In this document: positions 1-10,369 of the stretch, one piece after another
Numbering within the stretch: the stretch's first letter is position 1
Layout of the letters: each line of letters starts with the position of its first letter
Assembly (NCBI GenBank): GCA_015501595.1
Contig: JADNRX010000239.1
Coordinates: 21,840-85,839 of the forward strand
DNA length: 64,000 nt
Origin: Hymenopellis radicata
Taxonomy: Eukaryota; Basidiomycota; Agaricomycetes; Agaricales; Physalacriaceae
Direction of reading: 5' to 3'
The notes under the pieces: model-generated
What the model was told of the DNA's origin: nothing
The model's input: only the letters and a program-made list of their open reading frames with translations
Database searches by the model: none
Position numbers and translations under genes: made by a program

Positions 1-13
1 TAAACCCAAAGCT

Positions 14-468
14 TTCATCTGCCCCGGTGCCCGCTGCGGCCAAGGATTTGTTTCCCGCTCGTCCTCCACCTCGAATCCGGTTCGTGTCCGTCTGGCGCCA
101 CGCGCGCTATCGTCAACGAACGTGTGCGCCAGTACGACACCAGCAATGTCATCACGAATCCGTCGCGTCTCCTCACAGGCGGCGACATACAGTACTCTGC
201 CAACACCAGCGCGTGGAACGGCTGCGCCTACGAGTGTTACCTCTGCCACTCGACGTATTCTTCACTCCGGGCGTTGAACCAGCACCTTGCGAGTCCGAAG
301 CATCAGCAGAAGATATATTTCTGCCCGCTGGATACGTGTAGGGTGCAGTTCACCACTTTGAGTGCGCTGTTGCAGCATATCGAGAGTGAGAGGTGTGGGG
401 TTGCCAAGTTCAAGGTGGTGCAGAACACACTCAATGGGTTGATGAGCTCGCGGATGTTGACTTTCTGA
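14..468 (+). CDS. C2H2 zinc-finger protein, C-terminal part, first finger broken
   Basis: The frame ending at 468 encodes two readable C2H2 units: YECYLCHSTYSSLRALNQH and, after a short linker, FCPLDTCRVQFTTLSALLQH. It finishes in a basic hydrophobic tail (SSRMLTF). Upstream, a further finger starts in a different frame at 14-50 (FICPGARCGQGF) and resumes in the main frame as LVLHLESGSCPSG near 55-95. Normal F-x5-L-x2-H spacing needs about 7 nt more than are present, so this finger carries a small deletion or a base-calling slip. The protein is probably a nucleic-acid-binding zinc-finger protein of the kind common in basidiomycetes; its N-terminus lies outside the window. The two C-terminal fingers are clear; whether the gene is functional is not. 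Confidence 0.6.
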
Positions 469-1192
469 TTTTATATCCTCTCATCGACGTGTAGTTACAT
501 GGGGCAGAAGGCGCCTCATTTCTTGTCGGCTTCCTCCTGCTTTCGCTTGTTGTCAATAGCTTTTCCCTTGTCTTACGTACTGTTCTTTGTCGACGAACCA
601 CAGGATAATTTCAATAGTGATAGCAACCTACCAGCTCGAAGAGCTCATACTTACAGGATTATGTGTTACAGTTGTGTTAGCCACATCCAAGATCTCAGCC
701 TGGGGCGCCGTCCCTACTGTCACCAACTTTACGCAACTTCTCTCTTTTTTTCTTCAGGATCTCTGATATCCCAACCTGGAATCTCAGACCGAACTTGCTC
801 AATGCCAATCAGTTCTGGGCGGGATGTAGAAGATATCGAGAATGTTGGTAAGACCGTCCTGGGTGTGAAGCTTCGAGTCGCTGCTTTCAGACGTACTACG
901 TCCAGTGTCGTCGTGACCGTTAACGGAACAGCTCTAGCTACCTTCTCTCGCCCCCGCGCGCGCGACCTGACTCTTGTCTTTGTGTTCTCCATGCCCAGTG
1001 ACAACTGGTGACAACAGCTTCAATAAAATAGCCCCTTTCTGAGAGGTGAAGCACGTGGTCAATTATCACTTTGTCGCGTACCATCACAATACCATCAGCC
1101 CGGAAAGCGCAGGCTCGAATTGTGGCAACCTGTCTTCTCGACACATATATTGAAACGGCCCGCGAACAGTTGAAGCTCCCGTACATTGCGAG
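469..1192. other. intergenic, no gene recognised
   Basis: Open frames on both strands here (for example 499-1011 plus, 729-1004 minus) have no recognisable domain and overlap one another. I see no RNA gene. The stretch ends in the promoter of F-box copy A. Confidence 0.5.
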
Positions 1193-3004
1193 ATGGCTAG
1201 TACGCAACCAGGTGCGGAATTCTCCACCTTTTGACGCAGTCAAATCTGACCCTGCTCCTTAGGCGTTTTTTGTCCTAATTGTGGTTATGATTCCACCAAC
1301 GTCTTACCACGCCTGTACGACGCGCCATCGCCCTTTCAACATTTCTTCGATGGCCACGCATCGCGTGAACAAATCAGCGCTGCTCGCCCGCAGATGAAAA
1401 CCTTCATCGATGCAGTGCGCGTCGAGCTCTATGACGCCGAGGCTCGAGTGGCTCGCCTCCGTGAAGCCCTGCAGGCAGCCGAACAAACTCACGCCAAAGC
1501 CGAAGGCGTCCTGAACGCGCACATTATGTTGAACCCTCCCGTCCAGTCTCTACCCCCCGAGATCCTTTCCTACATCTTCTCGCTGACTTGCGAGAAGCCG
1601 TTTCATATCTTCAAGGCTCGAATGCCATGGCTTCTCGGACAGGTGTGTAGGCATTGGAGAGCGCTTGCACTGTGGCAGACCCCCAGCCTATGGAACTCGT
1701 TTGTAGGTCGCGATTCTTTGCGAAGGGATTTCCATGGGCCTATCCTCGAAGAGGTTCTGAATCGGTCTGGAAACACCCCTCTGGAGGTCTCTCTTGTCGA
1801 CCTCACGCCTAGCAGTGCTAGTATGCTATCACAACACGCGTCACGTTTATCCGAGCTTCAGGTTACGTGCTGCTTCAAAACCTTGTATGTTCTCAAAGAC
1901 GCACCGGAGATGAGCATACTCACAAAATTGTGTCTGAAAGTCGAGAACATATACGAGCCAGATTCGGGGCGAGTCTGCTTCGACATTGCCTCCAAAGCTC
2001 CTCGCTTGACACATATTATTCTCGATGCTGCGCTCGTCTCCATCAATTTACCACGCGTCATTCTCTTACCTTGGCCCCAAATCACTCATCTCGAGCTTGT
2101 CTTGGGGTACTACAACTATCAGTACATCATTGACATCTTATCCCAGTGTCGGAACCTTGTGTCCTTCACGGACAGCTACCGAGAGGGCCCCCGCCCCGTT
2201 ACATATACCCTTCGAAGACAGACACCCCCCTCTATCTACATCTTCCCGCGCCTTACTTTCCTCGCCATACGGAGCCCCCTCGTCATCTTGTCATATATGC
2301 AATGCCCCGCTCTCCAGACATTTGCACTTCGGGGCCTTTTCCAACATAGCGGGTTCATCGACACGGACTGGGTGGATTTTCGTGCGTTCATGGACAGATC
2401 GCGATGCACCCTACAGGAGGTGCGCCTCATCGAGGGCGATCTGAACAATTCAACCTTCTTCTCAGCCCCTCTACAGGAGTTTCTCGCCTTTGTATCGCAT
2501 GTTCCGAGAGTGGAGATTGATTTCGCTCATTCACCGATGAGTCGTAAAGGGATCATCAATAGAGAGGACAATGTGATCACGTTTCCGGAGCTGGTTGAAG
2601 GCGAATGCATGGGTGTTCCTAGACGCCTGGGTCCACTCTCTTACGGGGCTCACGCACCAGCAGCACGTAGAGGATGAATTGATTGAGGCCGTGGAGTCGA
2701 GGTGGCGGGTTCCTGAAGGCGCTGTGAGGATTGGGATGGCCAGAATCGCGCTTTCTATGAAGATACGAGGTCTACGCTACGACGATTTCGAGGATCCAGA
2801 TGTGAAGGTATATGAAAAGTTGAAGGGGACAAAGTTGTTGAAGAAAATGAAGATCCTCAAGGATGAGGGGCTGGATGTGTCTGTTGTTGTCTGTGTGCGC
2901 TGGTATGTTTTTAAATGTATTCTTCACGTATTTACTGATACTTCGCCTGTGCAAGGTCTTATCGCGATTTGATTGTCAAGGAATGTACGATGAAGTGCTT
3001 ATAA
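1193..3004 (+). pseudogene. F-box protein copy A, frameshifted
   Basis: Same gene model as intact copy B. Exon 1 is 1193-1211 (MASTQP + G), intron 1 is 1212-1262 (GTGCGG..TTAG), exon 2 starts at 1263 with FCPNCGY, the terminal intron is 2903-2955 and the last exon is 2956-3004. Exon 2 carries a CxxC motif, a coiled coil (AEARVARLREALQAAEQ), the F-box (LPPEILSYIFSL.. with VCRHWRALALW) and degenerate leucine-rich repeats. Near 2592 the sequence expected from copy B (FPELQVLTLKAN) is interrupted: 13 nt are replaced by 2, a net loss of 11 nt, so the frame ends at 2677 and the correct frame resumes from 2595. This is too large for a base-calling slip. F-box proteins normally recruit substrates to SCF ubiquitin ligases; this copy would lack the last fifth. 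Confidence 0.8.
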
Positions 3005-3240
3005 ATATAGTATCATGCTACTGAGTGATATTCCGGGTTCGCCATCGTCGGTCGCAGTTCATGAGTTCCATCGCCTGTCGCGAATATGACACACTTTATG
3101 GCTCAGCACATCCAGAGTAATCCTATACTTATGGTACTTTCCGATTCACGAGTTCTTATGTACACTGGGTGGTACATTAGAGTTACGCAACGTCAACCTT
3201 AATTCACTTGCTACTGTGGTGACCCACAGAGGAATAGTAC
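1193..3240 (+). repeat. direct repeat unit 1 (F-box A plus 3' flank)
   Basis: The F-box gene and about 235 bp beyond its stop, to roughly 3240, match 7714-9775 in the same orientation. The shared 3' flank contains TGGTACATTAGAGTTACGCA in both. This marks a duplication of gene plus flank rather than a retrocopy, since both introns are kept. Confidence 0.8.
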
Positions 3241-3439
3241 AGGAGCAGAAGAGCGGACGGACGAGTTTGCGTTAGAGTGCGAGAGCCGCCCAAGCCCGCA
3301 GTGTGGCAAAGAAAGCAGGCCTGAAAGGACCTTCTCGACGTGGTCACGGCGGCCGGTGGATTACGGTGTTATCCTGTTGGAGCGAGAGCCTTCAGGCTGC
3401 TCGTACAACCCGCTAGTGCTGCATTGTACAGCCTAGCAA

Positions 3440-3505
3440 GAGTCATCGTGACTCACGGACTCGAGTCATTCCGACTCACTGACTTTATCTGACTCCTTAT
3501 GAGTC
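3440..3505. promoter_or_regulatory. cluster of TGACTC/GAGTCA motifs
   Basis: GAGTCA-tcg-TGACTC at 3440-3454 is a perfect inverted repeat. Further GAGTCA, GACTCA and TGACTC words follow at about 3463, 3473 and 3490, with GAGTCG at 3501 and TATATAAA at 3529. TGACTC is the half of the AP-1/Gcn4-type bZIP site (known), so this could be a bZIP-responsive promoter or the U3 part of a decayed LTR (inference). No gene start follows directly. Confidence 0.4.
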
Positions 3506-3989
3506 GTAGACTTTCTAGTATATAAACTCGTGTATTACAGTGCCAAGAATAACAATAAGGCAAGCACTATGCTCTGTATGAGTGCGCCTGATGTCAGTAT
3601 AAGATAAATCGTGCACATTCACCGTGATAGGCAAATGTGTGTTTTGTCAATGAAATTGACCGACCAGGACTCGGTGCTCCCAAATAGCTGTGGAACACTC
3701 AACTCGACAGACAGAGCGGTGAGTGAATCCTGGCAGGGTCAATCCCAGTACACCTGCGAGTCCCGGGCGCAACCAGAAGGAGACCCAAACACTCCACTAC
3801 AGAGCATGGCTCCAGAGCGAAGCTCGCTGAAGGGACGACTTCAGGTGCAACCGGACCGAAACCCCACACAAAGCCATGCATGACACAGACAGTGTGAATA
3901 CCATCATGCGTGCAACAAGAAGAAAACAACCTAGTGAATTCCTGATGTGCGGATGGGAGATATGTGCGCTATGCAATGAAAATACCCAG

Positions 3990-4110
3990 CGAACACTCTA
4001 CTGCGAGGTCACATGTGGGGAGGAATACCCGACGAACACTCTACTGCGAGGTCGCATGTGGGGAGGAATACCCGACGATCACTCTCCTGCGAGGTCGCAT
4101 ATGGGGGAAT
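3990..4110. repeat. 43-bp minisatellite, about 2.8 copies
   Basis: Units start at 3990, 4033 and 4076. Each begins CGAACACTCTACTGCGAGGT or a close variant and ends GGAATACCCGA; units 1 and 2 differ by about one base, and the third is diverged and truncated. Because 43 is not a multiple of 3, the array cannot be a clean in-frame protein repeat, so overlapping open frames are incidental. Confidence 0.85.
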
Positions 4111-5344
4111 ACCACACCACAACTCATATGGGAAGTGGTGCGGGGAATACAGACAACGATGCTTCATCCAAGGACTAACATTGAAGCTGGGAAATAGGAG
4201 TCTGGCTAAGACCCCGTGAATATGCCTGAAAGATGGCGGACAAAACCCAACCACACGGAATGGCAGAAATGCGAAGGGAACTGGGGAAGGAAATTGTAGA
4301 GAAACTGACTCACATCTTGTTGTGCAACAGGTCACGACCGCTTCAGCACGGGGGTATAAGATGAGAGGGAATTGGATAGAAATTGCGATTGTCTGAGGTG
4401 TGTATATGTAACAGTAGGAGGAGATGGAATGACAGCTAGTCAGGATATGATATGCGTAGTATCTGAGGTCCATGGCGGAAGAGTCGGCGGCAAGTTACGC
4501 AGCCGACTCGAAGGCCGGCCCCGCTCCAAAGAAGAGAAAAATAAAATGACGCAGAGATCCAAAATGGCCGGAGAGAGTAAAAGACAGCAAGAACAAAACA
4601 AAATGACTGGTGCCGATGTCCACGCTGTGGCAGAGGACGGCGGGCAGTCGTCGTCGTCGAGTGTCGTGAGTGTAACGAAGAAAGCCGTTGAGGCGCGCAC
4701 GCGTCATCGGCCCAATCGGGCCACGCGTCATCGCGTGGCAAGTTGCTCGGCCCAATGGCTTCAGACATCGTCAGGTCGTTGCTTTCCTTATCTTACGCTT
4801 ACCCTAGCCGTTCGTAAACTCACGTAGATCCAGCTAGCAATTCTACATCCTATGAACTACAACTAAACACACATACAAGATTAAGTGTGTACACCCAAAC
4901 TACGCGATCAGCCGGACGTTTACCGCGTCCATCACACTACTCCACACTATCTGCGCCAACATATCCTGTTAACTCTGTTGAACTTGCTGTGAGTGTCTTT
5001 GATTTTCGGCAAGCCCCAACACGTGTTGAAATACTTCATGCAAAGGAAGCAGACGGCATCTTGCTGCTTGTCAGCTTCCCTTGCTTTCTTTCGCATGTTC
5101 TCTCCCCCATCTCATGCATTGGTCGACAACTTCCCAGGAGTAGTTAAGCAGAATAATGATAACACCAAAGTGCTCAATGAGCCTACATATACAGAATGAT
5201 AAGGACCACGATTACGAGGTAGCCAAGTCCAACATCCCAACTTGAACATTCCTACTCTCACCACTTCTCTTTTCTTCTCTAAGAATTTTCATATCCTTTG
5301 CTGGAATTTTCATTTAAGAAAATGTAACAGAAACACATCCATGC
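4111..5344. other. no gene recognised
   Basis: Short open frames on both strands (for example 4372-4827 plus, 4436-4768 minus) are mutually overlapping and show no domain or intron structure I recognise. Confidence 0.45.
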
Positions 5345-6230
5345 TCACCTTAGAGCTGCAGCACTTTCAGCAATATCTCCCTGAATTTCCTTCATCTTGT
5401 CAAATCCTTCCTGGGAAAGAATATCGATATTCCAAGCCCCTGCAAGAAAATCCCCCGAAAGAAGACCACTAGAATTTTTCACTGATGAACGATTTGAAAA
5501 ATCGGGGTTCATGTTGCAGGTAGCAACATCAACCCGGTAAACACGAAGTGACGTTCCAAGCAAACTTAAACCCCAGAAGCGAGGGAGAGGGCAGTCATGA
5601 GCCATAAGTTCAAACCACCACCGCATGTGTTCATCTGCGTCGAGCCGATACTCTGCGTTACCGACCCAACCATCGCCCTTGATGTCTGCGATCATCACAG
5701 GACGCCGGAGCTGGTCATAGACGACTATAAAGACGTAGTCATCTGCGCAAGTTTCACCGGGGGGGCCTTCGTAAGGGGCTTCGGGAGCGACGAAGAACTC
5801 ATATGAGTTGGGGCCAAAGCAGTACGTGAGTAACTTGTTGTATGGTCCACAATATCGTTGGTTGGTGTAGGCCCCGCGCTCTTGGCGGCAATTCCGGAAG
5901 ATTGTGAGTAGACCATCAGGCCAGGCCGTATCAGTTAAGAATGGCGTGCTAAGGAAGAACAATGAGTATATCATTGTTAATGCGCTGTGAGACTTACCCG
6001 TGTAGGTGATGGTGACGAGCAGTTGAGCTGTTTGCAGCTGCTGTTAAACCCAGAATCAGGATGCGCCGCAAATTTGGTGAAGTGAACACGTACAGAATGC
6101 AGCCTTGTCCTTTAAAGAGGCCTGCGTTTCGATAGAAACCCTGGGCAACTTGACCCTCGTCGATGACGTGCCGAGCGTCCGTTTCTGCAGAGCACTGATA
6201 GGTTGTATTGGGCGCGGTTTGGGTATGCAT
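5345..6230 (-). CDS. PD-(D/E)XK-like family protein, copy 1 (intact)
   Basis: Two exons: 6230-5998 and 5948-5345, with a 49-nt intron 5949-5997 (GTAAGT..CTTAG), give 278 aa without interruption. The start (MHTQTAPN) is chosen because the ATGCAT context is conserved in all family members here. Motifs in order: an N-terminal CSAETD segment; DYVFIVVYDQ; RRPVMIADIKGDGW; a helix with DADEHMRWW; a GLSLLGTSLRVYR strand pair; and an AWNIDILSQEGFDKMKE tail. A strand ending in D-I-K, followed by a charged helix and a GT-x-L-x-x-Y strand, resembles fungal restriction-endonuclease-like folds. That assignment is my inference, not a database result. Copies 2-4 and several N-terminal relics lie elsewhere in the window. 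Alone among them, copy 1 reads through the region where the others meet TGA after EGFC. Confidence 0.65.
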
Positions 6231-6351
6231 CGAGGGACGAGCGAGCGCCGGGTCATCTGTAGCATCGTCGTCGTTTCGTCGTTGGAATGAGGATGCGGGG
6301 TAGACAGAGCTTTTGAATCCTGAGACACCCGTGTACAGCCACCGGCAGATT

Positions 6352-7713
6352 CTGACTTACTAGCTGGCCGTGAGCACCAGTCCGCGTGTATTAAATCCCA
6401 ATTTCGTGGCCTGTCGTATACTTAATGGGCATTTGGACGCTAGCGTCGGCCTAGCAGGCTGGTTGTGCTTCTCCACGTCTGAGCTCAAGCTCGGTTTTCT
6501 TCGTCTGATGCCATTCTTCTTCTTCTTCATGTTTGGCCGGTCTACCACGTTTCTGCTCAGCGACTGCGCGCGTGCACTGTGAAGGCGGTTAGGACTATAT
6601 GGTTAAACTCAGATAAACTTAGGCATAGACGACTTACGTGTTGCCCGGTCCATCATGTTCGTGGTACCCTCTGTACCATCCACTCAGCGGTGAGTACTCA
6701 AGTAAGGCCTACTTATGCGTAATACGCGTACGCATCGAGTGGTGATCATAAGCGCCTGAGGCATTATCATCCCCATTACCCTCTCTAACTGTCGAAATGG
6801 TTGAAAGAGTGCAGCATAATCGGTTATCATTACAGGAGCTCTGTGTATTCGTGGCCTTTCTCTGGATAGATTCCTAAAGTAAACAGGAATGAGCCTCCAC
6901 GAATGTGTGCCCAGAGTGTTCAATAAGAACGTCTTTCACGCGACGAGGTCCCCGGCGGATTGAATCTGTCCATCGCTCGATGCCCACCTGCGAAGTCTAG
7001 TCAGGGCTTAAGCGCCAAGTAGCACTTGAGACGGCAACGTACACAAGATGACTCGGCGTTGGGACCAGAAGCTATCGAGTGATGTTCCTCCGTGTCGAGC
7101 CGCTGAGAGACGATGGGGAGTTTGTTGGCCACAGCATGAAAGATGGCGTTAGTGTCCGCTGGTAATCGCACACGGATGCCTGTGCAGGTTGGTCGTTGCT
7201 GGGAAGAACCTAGTGAGAATTTACAAATGAACGGGTGACCTTCACAGCAGAGGAAGATCTTCGTACTTGGAGCGAGACAACCAGCGAGGTAGGAACTTGG
7301 TTATGGGGACAACGGCGACGGGTTGAGTTTGATTAGCCTAAGGCCCAGGACTCGTGTTAGTGACAACGTCAGGCCGAGAGTTCTGCGTCGACCGCTTGCG
7401 GAGCTAACGAACGCAAGTAGTCAGCATTTTCAGAAGACCGCAGGCCAGTCAGCGTCGCGGATCGGCTCACAGTTATGTAGAGACATGGTGCGCGCAAATG
7501 GGAAGAAGGGAATAGAGAAAGCGCAACTCAGCCTGATTGGCCGGTGGATCGCTTGGTTCTGGAAGACGAGACACCGCCAGAGTCGAGATGATAATGGCAC
7601 CGACGCTCTGTTCAACGTGATCGAGTCGCTAGACACCGGTGTACAGCCACCGGCAGCTTCTTCGTTCTCGACTTCCACTATCAAAATCAGATTCCTTCAA
7701 AGGGTTGAAGTTA
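6352..7713. other. no gene recognised; F-box B promoter at the end
   Basis: No domain-bearing frame was found. The 3' end holds the shared promoter word TGTACAGCCACCGGCAGCTT at 7640-7659, 54 nt upstream of the F-box B start. Confidence 0.45.
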
Positions 7714-9536
7714 ATGTCTATACCAGGTGGGGGACTCTCCATTTCACCACCTTTGACTCAGTCAAATCTGACACTCTTCCTGAGGCTTTTCTTGTCCTAA
7801 TTGTGGTTATGATTCCACCAACGTCTTACCACCTCTGTCCGACGCGCCATCGCCCTTTCAACATTTCTTCGATGGCCACGCATCGCGTGGAGAAATTAGC
7901 GCTGCTCGCCCCAAGATAAAAATCTTTATCGATGCAGTGCGCGTCGAGCTTTATGACGCCGAGGCTCGGGTCGCTTGCCTCCGTAATGCTCTGCAGGCAG
8001 CCGAGCAAAATCACGCCAAAGCCGAAGGCGTCCTGAACGCGCACATTATGTTGAACCCTCCCGTCCAGTATCTACCCCCCGAAATCCTTTCCTACATCTT
8101 CTCATTGACTTTCGGGAAGCCGTTTCGTATCTTCGAGTCTCGAATGCCATGGCGTCTCGGACAGGTGTGCAGGCATTGGAGAGCGGTTGCATGGCAAAGC
8201 CCCGGCCTATGGAACTCGTTTGTAGGTGGAGATTCTTCGCGAAAGGCTTTCAATGGGCCTATCCTTGAAGAGGTTCTCAACCGGTCTGGAAACTCCCCTC
8301 TGGAGGTCTCTCTTGTCGACCTCATGCCTAGAAGTGCTAGTATGCTAGCACAACGCGCGTCACGTTTATCCGAGCTTCAGCTTAAGTGCTACTTCGGAAC
8401 CTTGTATGCTCTCAAAGACGCGCCGGAGATGAGCATACTCACAAAATTGTCCCTGATTGCATTAACGGCCGAGACCGTATCGGGGCCAGTCCTCTTCGAC
8501 ATTGTGTCCAAAGCTCCTCGCCTGACACACGTTGTTCTCAATGTTGTGCTCGTCTATGACAAATTACCACGTGTCATTCTCTTACCTTGGCCTCAAATTA
8601 CCCATCTCGAGCTTGTCTTGGGGTCCTTCAACTATCAGTACATCATTGACATCTTATCCCAGTGTCGGAACCTTGTGTCCTTTACGGACAGCTACCGAGA
8701 GGGCTCCCACGGCCGCGGCCCCGTTACATATACCCTTCGAAGACAGACACCCCCTTCTATCTACATCTTCCCGCGCCTTACTTTCCTCGCCATACGCAGC
8801 CCCCTCGCCATCTTGTCATATATGCAATGCCCCGCTCTCCAGACATTTGCACTTCAGGGCCTTTTCCAACATACCGAGTTCATCGACACGGACTGGGTGG
8901 ATTTCCGTGCGTTCATGGACAGATCGCGATGCACCCTACAGGAGGTGCGCCTCAACGAGGGCGATCTGAACAATTCAACCTTCTTCTCAGCGCCTCTAAA
9001 GAAGTTTCTCGCCTTCGTATCGCATGTCCCGGGAGTGGAGATCGGCCTCCGCTATTCACCGCATATAGGTTGGAAAGGGATCATTAATAGAGAGGAGAAT
9101 GTGATCGCGTTTCCGGAGCTGCAGGTATTGACGCTGAAGGTGAATGCGTGGGGGTTCCTTGACGTTCGCGAACAAGGTCTTTCGGGGATCACGCTTCAGC
9201 AGCATGTAGAGGATGAATTGATTGGAGCCATCGAGTCGAGGTGGCGGGTTCCTGAAGGCGCTGTGAGGATTAGGATGGCCAGAATTGAGTTTTCTATGCC
9301 GATACGAGGTCTACGCTACGAGGCTCCAGATGTGAAGGTCCTGTATCAAAAGTTGAAGGGGTCAAAGTTGTTGAAGAAAATGGAGATCTTCAAGGATGAG
9401 GGGCTTGATGTGTCTGTTGTAGTCTGTGTGCGCTGGTATGTTTGAACTGTATTCTTCACGTGTTTACTGATACTTCGTCTGTGCAAGGTGTTATCACGAT
9501 TTGATTGTCAAGGAAAGTACGATGAAGTGCTTATAA
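7714..9536 (+). CDS. F-box protein copy B (intact, 570 aa)
   Basis: Three exons: 7714-7726 (MSIP+G), 7785-9435 and 9488-9536, with introns 7727-7784 and 9436-9487. Intron 1 ends in TGAG, an unusual acceptor; the other copies have CAG or TAG. The translation has SCPNCGY just after the first junction, a coiled coil (DAEARVACLRNALQAAEQ), the F-box (LPPEILSYIFSLTF..VCRHWRAVAW) and about 400 residues of weak leucine-rich repeats (LPWPQITHLELVLG, ILSQCRNLVSF). The C-terminus DVSVVVCVRW is completed by a 16-codon last exon. The start is supported by joining ATG TCT ATA CCA G to the conserved CPNCGY codons in all copies. F-box proteins bind Skp1 and present substrates to the SCF E3 ligase (known). 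The target is unknown. This is the only full-length member in the window. Confidence 0.85.
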
Positions 9537-9775
9537 ATATAGTAACCTGCTACTGGGTGATGATGTTCCGGGTTCGTTCGCAGTTCATGAGTTCCATCGC
9601 CTGTCGCGAACGCCTGGCTCTCACGATACCTGTACGACGCACGTTATGGCTCAGCACATACAGAGTAATCCTATACTTGTGGTACTCTCCGATTCATAAG
9701 TTCTTATGTACATTGGGTGGTACATTAGAGTTACGCAGCGTCAACCTCAATTCGCTTCCTACTGTAGTGATCTAG
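7714..9775 (+). repeat. direct repeat unit 2 (F-box B plus 3' flank)
   Basis: Partner of 1193-3240. The promoter word and intron 1 are also shared with copies C, D and E, but the 3' flank after the stop is shared only with copy A. Confidence 0.8.
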
Positions 9776-10369
9776 AGAGGAATAGAGAAGAGTCAAGACC
9801 TGACGGACGAGTTTGCCTTAGAGTCCGACTGATTTTTGATTTCCAAAGGCAGAAGATCGGGCCCGTGTGGCGTCTTTATTGGTTGTTGATCGAATCGCAC
9901 TGTGCGTTGGGATTCTCCCTCATTTCATCCCGACGAGCGAGATGAAGATCATTATGTAAGATGTGATCGTGTGAACGGGAAATATGAACTTGTGGCGTCC
10001 TGCGACAGATGTCGTCAACAACCTGTATCTGTGCGTCTCCACCGAGATGCCCAATGAGTCCGCCGCGACAAATCTTGCATTAAATTCGTCATCATACCAA
10101 TTGAATAAAGAAACGTGTCTTCCAACGCGAGTCGATGGATCCATGCCCTTGGATAGTAACACTTAGTCTTCCCTAGGCATACTCTACACCTCGCGGTGCT
10201 CGGTGTTTAGTAAATAATCCTGTACGCATCCAGTGCGCTGGTTCTAACACAAAGGCGGACTGTGGATCTAGATTCATTCGAATGTTCATATTGTTCAGAA
10301 ATGCGCGGGTTTGCGCAAAAGTTAACGTTCAATGCTTTTACATGTAAGATAATTCAAATACGATATGCT
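9776..10369. other. intergenic, no gene recognised
   Basis: I see no frame with a domain and no RNA gene. It separates F-box B from the convergent MYND gene. Confidence 0.45.

Noticed and set aside
499..1011. 170-aa open frame downstream of the zinc finger
   Set aside because: No domain, overlaps an opposite-strand frame, and uses low-information sequence.
3990..4110. CRISPR-like array
   Set aside because: Units are contiguous with no unique spacers; it is a minisatellite.
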